Notes: generated from the letters alone by a model not told the origin. 18,898 nucleotides of DNA from Chryseobacterium sp. UBA6632 (GCA_002455915.1 DKLU01000309.1:794-19691); one strand, 5' to 3'; positions 7,985 to 14,799 are shown, numbered from the stretch's first letter. Made by a program: numbers and translations.

Positions 7985-9367
7985 ATGGAGATCACCTATT
8001 TAATCATTGGTTTTGCGGCGGGCGGCGTTTTGGGCGCTCTGATTTCGTATTTTGCTTTAAAATCATCGATGGTTCTACGAAGCACGTATGACAATCTGAA
8101 TCAATTACATATAAAAAATATAGCCGATTTTGAAAATGCAAACCTGAAAGTTCAGGAATTGCTTCAAAATAATGCAAAAGATAAAGAACTTTACGTACAA
8201 CAATCGGACATTTTGGATGATCTGAAAAATGAATATGCTAAAATATCTGCCAGAAATGAAAGTCTTCAAACCTCGCTGAATACCCAAAAAGAAGAGATCA
8301 TTAAAATGCAGCAGGAAGCCAGACTTCAGTTTGAAAATATGGCGAATAAAATTCTGGAAGAGAAAACCGAAAAATTTACTACACTTAATCAAAATAATCT
8401 TAAAAATATTCTTGAACCTTTTCAGGAAAAAATTACCGATTTGAAAAACCGTGTGAACGAAGCGTACGAAAAGGAAAATAAAGAACGTTTTTCTCTTGCC
8501 GAAAAAGTAAAGGAATTAGCCGAACTGAATCAGCAAATTTCAGAAGATGCTAAAAAACTGACCCGTGCTTTGAAAGGTGAAAGTAAAACACAGGGAAATT
8601 GGGGCGAAATGATTTTGGAAAGCATCCTCGAAAAATCTGGCTTGGTAAAAGGAAGAGAATATTTTCTTGAACATGAACTTCGCGATGAAGATAATAAAGC
8701 GTTGTTTTCTGAATTTTCAGGTAAAAAAATGCGTCCGGATGCAGTGATAAAATATCCTGACGAAAGAAATGTAATCATTGATTCCAAAGTTTCTTTAACG
8801 GCATTCACCGAATTGGTGGATGAAACCGACCAAGATATTTATCTTATGAGATTGAATCAACATTTAAACTCTATCAAAAATCACATTAATCAATTAAGTC
8901 AAAAAGCGTATGATGATTACGGAAAATCTTTGGATTTTGTGATGATGTTTATCCCAAGCGAGCCTGCGTATATTGCAGCTATGCAAGCTGATCAAAACCT
9001 TTGGAATTATGCTTATGACAGAAGAATTCTTTTGTTAAATCCAAGCAATTTAATTACATCATTAAAACTAATCGCTGATCTTTGGAAAAGAGAATATCAA
9101 AACAGAAATTCAATGGAAATTGCTGAGAGAGGAGCTAAATTGTACGATAAATTTGTCGGTTTTGTCGATAATCTTGAAAAAGTGGGAAGAAATATCGATC
9201 AGGCTAAAAACGTTTATAATGATGCTTACAAGCAATTATCTTCAGGAAATGACAATTTGATTGTTCAGACACAAAAATTAAAATCTTTAGGAATTAAAAA
9301 CAAAAAAGAACTGCCGCAAAGTTTGATCGACACTTCTCAAATCTCGATTGAAACCTCAGAAGAATAA
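7985..9367 (+). CDS. rmuC: RmuC family protein (DNA recombination, PD-(D/E)XK nuclease-like)
   Basis: 460 residues, matching the RmuC family. In E. coli this family limits inversion at short inverted repeats; the biochemical activity is little defined. An N-terminal transmembrane helix (about 4-25) is followed by a long coiled coil (about 30-195) and the RmuC domain. That domain has GNWGE (204-208), RPD (250-252) and DSKVSL (266-271); RPD...DSK fits the PD-(D/E)XK nuclease core. The helix suggests anchoring to the inner membrane. It is transcribed away from the response-regulator operon and has its own terminator at 9429-9455. It reads as a complete, ordinary copy. Confidence 0.93.
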   Translation: MEITYLIIGFAAGGVLGALISYFALKSSMVLRSTYDNLNQLHIKNIADFENANLKVQELLQNNAKDKELYVQQSDILDDLKNEYAKISARNESLQTSLNTQKEEIIKMQQEARLQFENMANKILEEKTEKFTTLNQNNLKNILEPFQEKITDLKNRVNEAYEKENKERFSLAEKVKELAELNQQISEDAKKLTRALKGESKTQGNWGEMILESILEKSGLVKGREYFLEHELRDEDNKALFSEFSGKKMRPDAVIKYPDERNVIIDSKVSLTAFTELVDETDQDIYLMRLNQHLNSIKNHINQLSQKAYDDYGKSLDFVMMFIPSEPAYIAAMQADQNLWNYAYDRRILLLNPSNLITSLKLIADLWKREYQNRNSMEIAERGAKLYDKFVGFVDNLEKVGRNIDQAKNVYNDAYKQLSSGNDNLIVQTQKLKSLGIKNKKELPQSLIDTSQISIETSEE

Positions 9368-9379
9368 TTTTTCAGATAC

Positions 9380-9414
9380 AAAGTAAAAAGTAAAAAGAGC
9401 CAAGTACATCAAGT
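9380..9414. repeat. Degenerate 7-bp repeat tract after rmuC
   Basis: Five consecutive 7-bp units: AAAGTAA, AAAGTAA, AAAGAGC, CAAGTAC, ATCAAGT. It begins 12 bases after the rmuC stop and ends before the terminator hairpin. The period matches the tracts at 5757, 10266 and 14553, although the consensus word differs. Confidence 0.5.
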
Positions 9415-9428
9415 TACAATTTTAAAAT

Positions 9429-9455
9429 AAACCTCGGATTGATTCTGAGGTTTTT
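9429..9455 (+). terminator. Rho-independent terminator of rmuC
   Basis: The stem AAACCTC-G-GA / TC-T-GAGGTTT (10 pairs including one G-T) with a 5-nt loop runs into TTTTT on the plus strand, 61 bases after the rmuC stop codon. Confidence 0.75.
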
Positions 9456-9485
9456 CATTTTCATTATTTAACGATAAATTTTACA

Positions 9486-9493
9486 TAATTTTG
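9486..9493 (+). promoter_or_regulatory. Putative -7 box (TAATTTTG) for the RNA methyltransferase gene, near-leaderless
   Basis: TAATTTTG is followed by CACT and the ATG at 9498, so the transcript would start at or within a few bases of the start codon. No good TTG at the -33 distance was found. It is the same box and the same spacing as in front of rmuC. Confidence 0.45.
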
Positions 9494-9497
9494 CACT

Positions 9498-10265
9498 ATG
9501 CAAATAGAAAGTTTTCAAAACGAAAAGATAAAAAACATCACGAAACTTATTACAGACAACAGATTTAGAAAAAAATCCGACGTTTTTGTGGTGGAAGGTC
9601 AGCAGGAAAATGAAAGAGCTTTAAAGTATGATTTTGAGCCTGTAGAATATTTTATCTGTGAAAATATATTTAAAGGAATTCAACCCAACGGAAAAATTCA
9701 TTTGGTAAGCGATAAAGTATATGAAAAAATTGCGTACAGAGGAAGTTCTGAAGGAATTATTGGTGTTTACAAAACAAAAGAAACTTCTCTTAAAGATTTT
9801 AACCCGAAGGATAATTCAACGGTAATTATTGTGGAAGGTGTTGAAAAGCCTGGAAATTTGGGTGCCATTTTAAGAAGTTGTGAGGCTTTTGGCGTTGATG
9901 CTTTAATTGTAACTGATACAAAAGCAGATTTTTACAATCCGAATGTTATTCGATCAAGCGTAGGTTGCCTTTTCGGAATGGAAGTTTTTCAGGCAGAAAA
10001 TGAAGAAGTTTTAGAATATTTAAATAAAAACAATTTCAATATCTATACAACTATCATGGATGAAACGGCGGAAGATCTTTACAAAAGAGATTTCACGCAG
10101 AGATCAGCAGTTTTATTTGGAACAGAACATTCAGGTTTAAGTGAATTCTGGACAGGAAAAGGAAAGAATACGTTGATTCCAATGATTGGAAGTATTGATT
10201 CTTTAAACTTGAGCAATGCTGTAGCGATTACTTGCTATGAAGCGTTGAGACAGAAGAAAGGATAA
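9498..10265 (+). CDS. TrmH/SpoU-family RNA 2'-O-methyltransferase
   Basis: 255 residues with the two-domain layout of SpoU methyltransferases: an N-terminal substrate-binding domain (about 1-95, with the DVFVVEGQQ strand) and a SPOUT catalytic domain with a knotted C-terminus. Motif 1 is KPGNLGAILR (117-126, conserved Arg126), motif 2 LFGTEHSGL (206-214) and motif 3 IPMIGSIDSLNLSNAVA (227-243), all intact. The enzyme should transfer a methyl group from S-adenosylmethionine to a ribose 2'-OH in rRNA or tRNA. Which nucleotide is modified cannot be told from the sequence, so no gene symbol is given. It stands alone, between the rmuC terminator and a converging lipoprotein gene. Confidence 0.92.
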   Translation: MQIESFQNEKIKNITKLITDNRFRKKSDVFVVEGQQENERALKYDFEPVEYFICENIFKGIQPNGKIHLVSDKVYEKIAYRGSSEGIIGVYKTKETSLKDFNPKDNSTVIIVEGVEKPGNLGAILRSCEAFGVDALIVTDTKADFYNPNVIRSSVGCLFGMEVFQAENEEVLEYLNKNNFNIYTTIMDETAEDLYKRDFTQRSAVLFGTEHSGLSEFWTGKGKNTLIPMIGSIDSLNLSNAVAITCYEALRQKKG

Positions 10266-10300
10266 TTGTTGATACTTGTTGGTTGATAGTTTATAGATAA
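10266..10300. repeat. Degenerate 7-bp repeat tract after the methyltransferase gene
   Basis: Units TTGTTGA, TACTTGT, TGGTTGA, TAGTTTA, TAGATAA begin on the base after the stop codon. The 16-base stretch at 10281-10296 matches 14547-14562 at 15 positions, so the two loci carry the same repeat family (consensus roughly TRGTTKA). Confidence 0.5.
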
Positions 10301-10349
10301 TTACTTCTATAAGCTATTGCTTTACCTTCGACTCGCAATAACTGTACAT

Positions 10350-10384
10350 AAAAAAACCGTCTCACTGAGTGAAACGGTTCTTTT
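10350..10384. terminator. Bidirectional terminator between converging genes
   Basis: The outer stem AACCGT (10355-10360) / ACGGTT (10374-10379) and inner stem TCAC / GTGA are separated by one mismatch. On the minus strand the stem is followed by five T (10350-10354), directly after the lipoprotein stop. On the plus strand CTTTTA follows, which would serve the methyltransferase gene. Confidence 0.7.
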
Positions 10385-10405
10385 ATGTTTAAAGCGTAGC
10401 TTAAA

Positions 10406-10657
10406 TTATTTCTTAGCTTCTTCTTTAACTTCAGCTTTAGCAGCAGATGCATCAGCTTTTACTGAATCTACAGCAGCACCAGCGTTAGCTTTTACTGAAT
10501 CTACAGCAGCAGTAGCAGTAGAATCTACAGCAGCAACAGTAGAATCGATAGCAGTTGTAGCTGAATCAGCAGCACCTTCTGTAGCAGTAGCTTCAGTTTT
10601 TTTACAAGCAACTAAAGAGATTGCAGCGATAGCAGCTACGAATAATGACTTTTTCAT
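10406..10657 (-). CDS. Small alanine-rich lipoprotein with tandem repeats
   Basis: 83 residues. The signal peptide ends in a lipobox LVAC (lipidated Cys18), followed by KK. The mature part is almost entirely Ala, Asp, Ser, Thr, Val, Lys and Glu, built from DS-containing units (DSTVAAV, DSTATAAV, DSVKANAGAAV, DSVKADASAAK) and ending in a charged AEVKEEAKK tail. The DNA has a near-exact 33-bp tandem duplication, with an identical 25-base block at 10454-10478 and 10487-10511. The composition suggests a helical or disordered envelope lipoprotein, but I recognise no family. It has its own -7 box and terminator. The long open frame on the opposite strand is an artefact of the repeated composition. 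Confidence 0.75.
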   Translation of the reverse strand: MKKSLFVAAIAAISLVACKKTEATATEGAADSATTAIDSTVAAVDSTATAAVDSVKANAGAAVDSVKADASAAKAEVKEEAKK

Positions 10658-10726
10658 AATAAATTAAATTTAATTTTGTTAATATTGTTTTATAAAATTT
10701 TTCTCTGTTCTGTTATTTGAACAAGA

Positions 10727-10734
10727 CAAAGGTA
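10727..10734 (-). promoter_or_regulatory. Putative -7 box (TACCTTTG) for the Ala-rich lipoprotein
   Basis: Minus-strand TACCTTTG fits TAnnTTTG exactly, about 70 bases upstream of the ATG. A TTG at the -33 distance is not visible, so the call rests on the box and its position. Confidence 0.45.
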
Positions 10735-10748
10735 TAGCAGATAAAAAA

Positions 10749-10780
10749 TTTGTTTAGGAAAAATAATTGTAATAACTTTG
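10749..10780 (+). promoter_or_regulatory. Promoter of the transmembrane protein/lipoprotein unit
   Basis: TTTG (10749-10752), a 20-bp spacer and TAACTTTG (10773-10780) make a good Bacteroidota promoter. Transcription would begin near 10787, giving a leader of about 54 bases before the TTG start codon at 10841. Confidence 0.6.
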
Positions 10781-10797
10781 TAAAATAGTTTTACAAA
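10777..10797. promoter_or_regulatory. Perfect 9-bp inverted repeat over the promoter -7 box
   Basis: TTTGTAAAA-TAG-TTTTACAAA is a perfect 9-bp inverted repeat with a 3-base centre. Its left arm includes the last four bases of the -7 box and it covers the expected start site. It could be an operator for a dimeric repressor or, less likely, an early 5' leader hairpin. Confidence 0.5.
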
Positions 10798-10840
10798 TAA
10801 ACAATACTGAAAATCAATAATTTAATTATTAAAAAATAAA

Positions 10841-12004
10841 TTGACGGATTTAGATCTATTACATTTTGAGCAGTTAAAAAAGGATGTTCAAGCTCAATAT
10901 CTGAAAGAATACACTCCTTCCTACGATGATATTTCAAAGTGGAAGGGGATTGATATTATATATTTTCAGGAAGATCTTCGAAAAAAAGCTAAAGGAAACA
11001 TTAGTGAAAAGTCTTTTTACACTTACTTTAAAACTTATCCGGTTACGAAATTACCCAGAATAGATATGCTTAATTTATTGAGCATTTATGCGGGTTATGA
11101 CTCATGGTATGATTTTAAAAAGCAACATCTTTTTGCAGGAGAATTGCTACAGGAAAGTGAAGAATTAGACGAAGAAGAAATTCAGCAATTAGAAAATATC
11201 GTATCAAATTCTCAAGAATTGCCAAATTCTGAGATAATTCATAAAAAAACAGAATTACCAGAGCACGAAATATCTGATTTACAAAAATCAAATACTGAAA
11301 ATCAAACAATTAATCAAAATAGAGAAGAAATAACTCAAACATTTTCTCAGAACGAAAAAACTAAAAAGAATTTCTTTAAAAAGAATGTTTGGGCATTTGT
11401 AACTTCAATTTTGATTATCACTACGGGACTTTTAGGTTTTAAAGATGAAATTTTCTCAAAAACTTATAAATATTGTTTCACAGACGCAGACAGAAGCATA
11501 TCGATTATAAATACTTTAGAAATAAAAGTAATTAAAGAGAACGAATCTCCTCTTCTATATAAAATAAAGCCTGGAGAATGTTTTTATTATTCCACCAAGG
11601 ATAAAAATATTAAAATGCAGATCAGTGCTCCTTTCTATGAAAATCTGGAAGTAAACCGTAATCTGGAAAATGCACCTGAAGAAGAAATGATAGAATTAAA
11701 GCCGGATGATTACAAAATGGCGGTAAATTATTTCTCTGTAAAAGATGCAAAAGGCAATCCTGAAATGCTAAAACAAAAGAGAAAGCAGCTGGAAAACCTG
11801 ATTAGCAATAACGCGGTGATCTATCAAGTATATGATAATGCAACTTTTGGAATTGAAACCCTTGATAAACAAAAATATATTACTTTAGTAACCACCCCAA
11901 CTACGTCTTTGAAAAACCTTAGCGTAATTGAAATGAAAAAAGATAAAGGAAAAATAGTATCTATTAAATTTAAAATTGCAAGTACTGATGAAAATAATAA
12001 ATAA
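10841..12004 (+). CDS. Unassigned single-pass membrane protein with putative DNA-binding-like N-terminus
   Basis: 387 residues from a TTG start. An in-frame stop lies 18 bases upstream and the next ATG is only at residue 76, so TTG is the sensible start. Residues 54-92 (ISEKSFYTYFK..., then LLSIYAGYDSWYDF) resemble a module I associate with Bacteroidota regulatory proteins, where a helical segment precedes LaxYxGYxsWxdF. A DNA-binding role is only a suggestion. An acidic, Gln/Asn-rich linker (105-175) leads to one transmembrane helix (about 183-200). The C-terminal part (about 205-387), probably outside the cytoplasm, contains two Cys (212, 247) and ends in a beta-rich segment. The stop codon overlaps the following lipoprotein gene by 17 bases, so they form an operon. 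I do not recognise a named family or function. Confidence 0.75.
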   Translation: MTDLDLLHFEQLKKDVQAQYLKEYTPSYDDISKWKGIDIIYFQEDLRKKAKGNISEKSFYTYFKTYPVTKLPRIDMLNLLSIYAGYDSWYDFKKQHLFAGELLQESEELDEEEIQQLENIVSNSQELPNSEIIHKKTELPEHEISDLQKSNTENQTINQNREEITQTFSQNEKTKKNFFKKNVWAFVTSILIITTGLLGFKDEIFSKTYKYCFTDADRSISIINTLEIKVIKENESPLLYKIKPGECFYYSTKDKNIKMQISAPFYENLEVNRNLENAPEEEMIELKPDDYKMAVNYFSVKDAKGNPEMLKQKRKQLENLISNNAVIYQVYDNATFGIETLDKQKYITLVTTPTTSLKNLSVIEMKKDKGKIVSIKFKIASTDENNK

Positions 12005-12572
12005 TTTTTTACTGTTTGCAATACTGTTATTTTGCTTAGCGGCCTGCAATAAAAAAACGACGGCAGAGGTAAGCGATTTAGACAAATTAAGAACAAGCAA
12101 CAACAGAAGCAGCTATCCCGCAGTACAAATGGATAGCGCACAAGCGATAAATTTCATAACAAAACAGAAAGTTCAGGAGCTTTTGGATCTCTCAACGCTT
12201 TATTTATCCGGAAATGGTGATACTGAAATAGATACAGTAATCTATTCACAGATGAAAAGCTACTTCCATAAGCCGGACAGCACAACTTTTAAGAAACTTT
12301 TTAAAGAGCTGGACAGCCTAAAAGTAAAGACCGCAAAAGTGAATAATCTTGAGGTATATAAAGATTATTACAAAAAAGACACCTTAGATTTAGCGAAATT
12401 TAATGTGGAATATTTTGATGATAAAAACCGTTCATTAGGTTCTTTTGAGAAGAATGCTCAGTACACGTTAGTTTCTGCGCCGGTGAAATTTAAGAAAGAA
12501 TTTAAATTTTACTTTTTAAATTTTTATTCCAAGCCTAAAAAAGATACAACGTCTGTCGGCGTTACCAAATAG
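11988..12572 (+). CDS. Unassigned lipoprotein paired with the upstream membrane protein
   Basis: 194 residues from ATG 11988-11990. An in-frame ATG four codons earlier is possible, but this start gives the compact signal peptide MKIINNFLLFAILLFCLAAC, with lipobox LAAC (Cys20). The mature protein is mixed helix and strand, rich in Lys, Asp, Tyr and Phe, with no motif I recognise. It overlaps the preceding gene by 17 bases, which suggests coupled translation and shared function. Its last 49 bases (12524-12572) overlap the converging folate cyclo-ligase gene on the other strand, so the C-terminal SKPKKDTTSVGVTK is antisense to a conserved part of that enzyme. No terminator is visible downstream. 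Confidence 0.75.
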   Translation: MKIINNFLLFAILLFCLAACNKKTTAEVSDLDKLRTSNNRSSYPAVQMDSAQAINFITKQKVQELLDLSTLYLSGNGDTEIDTVIYSQMKSYFHKPDSTTFKKLFKELDSLKVKTAKVNNLEVYKDYYKKDTLDLAKFNVEYFDDKNRSLGSFEKNAQYTLVSAPVKFKKEFKFYFLNFYSKPKKDTTSVGVTK

Positions 12573-13096
12573 TCTAGCGGAATATCATTTTCCCAGACAT
12601 CATCGATATTTTCATCGGGGTTAAAATAATTAACTCCGATTTTTTTTGTCTTGGAAGAAATATTTTCAAAGAAACCATCATAAAAACCTTTTCCGTAGCC
12701 TACTCTATTCCCTTTTTTGTCACAATATAAAAGCGGAGTAATCACATAATCGAAATCATTTTCTCCAGAATCTTCATTAGAAACAGGTTCAAAAATTCCC
12801 CAACCGTTGATTTCGAAAACCGTATTAGGAAAAATTTCAATAGCAATTAATTTCTCATCAACAATTTTAGGAACAAAAACACGAATATTTTGCTTAAAAA
12901 AATAATCAATGAAAATCTGAGTATTAATTTCTTTTTTAGATAAAATAGGTAGAAAAACATGAACTTTTTCCTTTTCTTTTAGCTTGAAATAATTCAGAAA
13001 ATTTTCAACTATTTTTTCAGATAACAAGAAAGCCTCATCAATCGACAAGGCTTTTCTTTTTAGCATATATTTTTTTCTAAGTTCAGCTTTTAACAT
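12524..13096 (-). CDS. 5-formyltetrahydrofolate cyclo-ligase
   Basis: 190 residues, close to the family's usual length. The enzyme converts 5-formyltetrahydrofolate plus ATP to 5,10-methenyltetrahydrofolate in the cytoplasm, returning a storage or inhibitory folate to one-carbon metabolism. The N-terminal basic segment (KAELRKKYMLKRK) and the conserved loop NRVGYGKGFYDGFF (130-143) are characteristic, as is the DIPLDYLVTPTDVV ending (171-184). It lies 15 bases after trhO and is probably in the same transcript. Its 3' end overlaps the converging lipoprotein gene by 49 bases. The gene would be called fthC or ygfA in other species. Confidence 0.92.
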   Translation of the reverse strand: MLKAELRKKYMLKRKALSIDEAFLLSEKIVENFLNYFKLKEKEKVHVFLPILSKKEINTQIFIDYFFKQNIRVFVPKIVDEKLIAIEIFPNTVFEINGWGIFEPVSNEDSGENDFDYVITPLLYCDKKGNRVGYGKGFYDGFFENISSKTKKIGVNYFNPDENIDDVWENDIPLDYLVTPTDVVSFLGLE

Positions 13097-13111
13097 TTTA
13101 ATGATACGTCT

Positions 13112-14476
13112 TTATGCCTCCAGAATTTTATATAATTTATCAGACAAACGAACTCTGAATGGCAATTCAAAAGTAATTTGATCTCCTGCTTTTGCTGTTT
13201 CATTGAAATCTCCATTAACGAAAATCTGAGTAATCGTTACTTCCTGATCTCCCGTTGTTGGCCCTGAAATCAAAACTTTATCTCCAACAGAAAGTTCTTT
13301 GCTTTCAATAAGAAACTGAGCAATTTTTGATTTTGAATAATAATGCTCTGCTTTTCCGATCAACGTTTTCTTTACTTTGATTTTCTGACGAATATCTTTT
13401 GTTTCTGGCGCTGCTTTTGCCAAAGTTAACGTAGAAAGATCTCCTGAATTCTTAAATTTCAGAGCGTCAGATTTTCCTTTTCTGAATACTTTATTACCAA
13501 CCTGAAGACCTTTTCTTTTTGCAACCTGCTCTTCCCAAGGCAAATGAATAGTTTCAAGACATTCTGTCGAGCATGTATTTTCCATCGCCGCTTTACATTC
13601 ATCACATTGGATAAATAAAAGATGACAGGCATCATTGGCACAATTCGTATGATTATCACAAGGCTTTCCACACTGGTGACATTGTGAAATAATATCGTCT
13701 GTAATTCTTTCACCTAAACGATGATCGAAAACGAAATTTTTTCCTATAAATTTACTTTCAATGTTTTCTTCTTTGATCTGGCGAGTATATTCAATAATTC
13801 CACCTTCCAATTGATAAACATTTTTAAAGCCCTGATGTTTGAAGTAAGCACTCGCCTTTTCACAACGAATTCCGCCTGTACAATACATCAAAAGGTTTTT
13901 ATCTTCTTTAAAATCCTGCAATTGATCGTTGATGATCGGCAAACTTTCTCTAAAATTTTCAACATCGGGAGTAATCGCTCCTTCGAAATGACCAACTTCA
14001 CTTTCGTAGTGATTTCTGAAATCTACGACAATCGTGTTCGGATCATCCAACATATCATTGAATTCCTGAGCTTTCAGGTGAATTCCTTTATTGGTAACAT
14101 CAAAAGTTTCGTCATTCAATCCATCGGCAACGATTTTATGTCTAACTTTTATGGTTAATTTTAAAAATGAATGATTGTCTTGCTCTACCGCTACATTCAG
14201 ACGAATTCCTTTCATGAAGTCATATACTTCCAGCGTATCGCGAAAAGCCTCAAAATTGTCAGCAGGAACACTCATCTGAGCATTAATTCCTTCATGAGCA
14301 ACATAAATACGACCCAACGCATCCAAGGCGTTCCAGGCTATAAATAAATCGTCGCGAAATTTTTTGGGATCTTCAATTTTGGCATACGCATAGAAAGACA
14401 GTGTAAGGCGTTCCTTACCAGCTTCATCAATAAGTTGAGCTCTTTCTTCTGCGCTTAAGGTGTTATACAGTTGCAT
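13112..14476 (-). CDS. trhO: tRNA uridine(34) hydroxylase TrhO with extra C-terminal U32-type domain
   Basis: 454 residues. Residues 1 to about 345 follow E. coli TrhO (YceA), which hydroxylates wobble uridine 34 of some tRNAs using oxygen, as the first step to 5-oxyacetyl or 5-methoxy uridine. The N-terminal domain (SFYAY...AHEGINAQMSVP, about 26-71) is followed by a rhodanese domain with active loop MYCTGGIRCEKAS (catalytic Cys199, Cys205) and a Cys-rich segment (266-306, nine Cys), probably zinc-binding. E. coli TrhO ends near 350 residues; here about 100 more follow. Residues 370-454 (GKAEHYYSK, LSVGDKVLISGPTTG, SDKLYKI) look like the small beta-barrel C-terminal domain of U32-peptidase/TrhP proteins. 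It is upstream of, and co-oriented with, the folate gene. It was formerly annotated simply as a rhodanese-related sulfurtransferase. Confidence 0.93.
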   Translation of the reverse strand: MQLYNTLSAEERAQLIDEAGKERLTLSFYAYAKIEDPKKFRDDLFIAWNALDALGRIYVAHEGINAQMSVPADNFEAFRDTLEVYDFMKGIRLNVAVEQDNHSFLKLTIKVRHKIVADGLNDETFDVTNKGIHLKAQEFNDMLDDPNTIVVDFRNHYESEVGHFEGAITPDVENFRESLPIINDQLQDFKEDKNLLMYCTGGIRCEKASAYFKHQGFKNVYQLEGGIIEYTRQIKEENIESKFIGKNFVFDHRLGERITDDIISQCHQCGKPCDNHTNCANDACHLLFIQCDECKAAMENTCSTECLETIHLPWEEQVAKRKGLQVGNKVFRKGKSDALKFKNSGDLSTLTLAKAAPETKDIRQKIKVKKTLIGKAEHYYSKSKIAQFLIESKELSVGDKVLISGPTTGDQEVTITQIFVNGDFNETAKAGDQITFELPFRVRLSDKLYKILEA

Positions 14477-14509
14477 GCTATAAACGTTTTAAGTGAGAAA
14501 ATATTTTTG

Positions 14510-14517
14510 CAAAGATA
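14510..14517 (-). promoter_or_regulatory. Putative -7 box (TATCTTTG) for trhO
   Basis: Minus-strand TATCTTTG matches TAnnTTTG; the trhO ATG is 34 bases downstream. A -33 TTG is not evident. Confidence 0.45.
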
Positions 14518-14552
14518 AGAATTTTTTAAATGGCTTGATAACTAGTGGTTGT

Positions 14553-14594
14553 TAGTTTATAGTTTTTGGTTAATGGTTGATGGTTAATTGTTTA
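14553..14594. repeat. Array of six degenerate heptamers
   Basis: Six in-register 7-bp units: TAGTTTA, TAGTTTT, TGGTTAA, TGGTTGA, TGGTTAA, TTGTTTA. A related tract, sharing a 16-base block at 15 of 16 positions, follows the methyltransferase gene at 10266. It lies just upstream of the trhO promoter. Confidence 0.6.
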
Positions 14595-14741
14595 TTTAAA
14601 CAAGCATCAAATAAAATGATTATATTTAACTTTTATGTCCAAATTGGCATCTATACTATGTCAGATTGTCATTTAATATAATTTTAAGTTTTGTTAATAG
14701 AGCTTTATAATTACGACATAACACATAAAATAATGTTATTC

Positions 14742-14760
14742 TAGTTAAATTTTAGTTAAA
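14742..14760. promoter_or_regulatory. 11-bp spaced direct repeat upstream of the protease promoter
   Basis: Two exact copies of TAGTTAAA start 11 bp apart, roughly 40-58 bp upstream of the -7 box at 14800. The one-turn spacing is compatible with a regulator dimer, but the DNA is AT-rich and chance is possible. Confidence 0.25.
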
Positions 14761-14799
14761 ACTGAAACATTACGTGCCAATCGCATACCTATTTAGCAT

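Noticed and set aside
10317..10667. 116-residue plus-strand frame, rich in Ala/Ser/Thr
   Set aside because: It is the opposite strand of the repetitive lipoprotein gene. The lipoprotein has a proper signal peptide, lipobox, -7 box and terminator; the opposite frame has none.
10777..10797. Reading the 9-bp inverted repeat as a terminator for a plus-strand transcript
   Set aside because: It is AT-only in the arms apart from one G/C pair, has no T-run after it, and lies on a promoter at the start of a gene, so an operator or leader structure is more likely.
13459..14158. Additional open frames on both strands within trhO (13459-13713, 13721-14158)
   Set aside because: They are out-of-frame shadows of trhO, which has all its motifs intact including the rhodanese active loop and Cys cluster.
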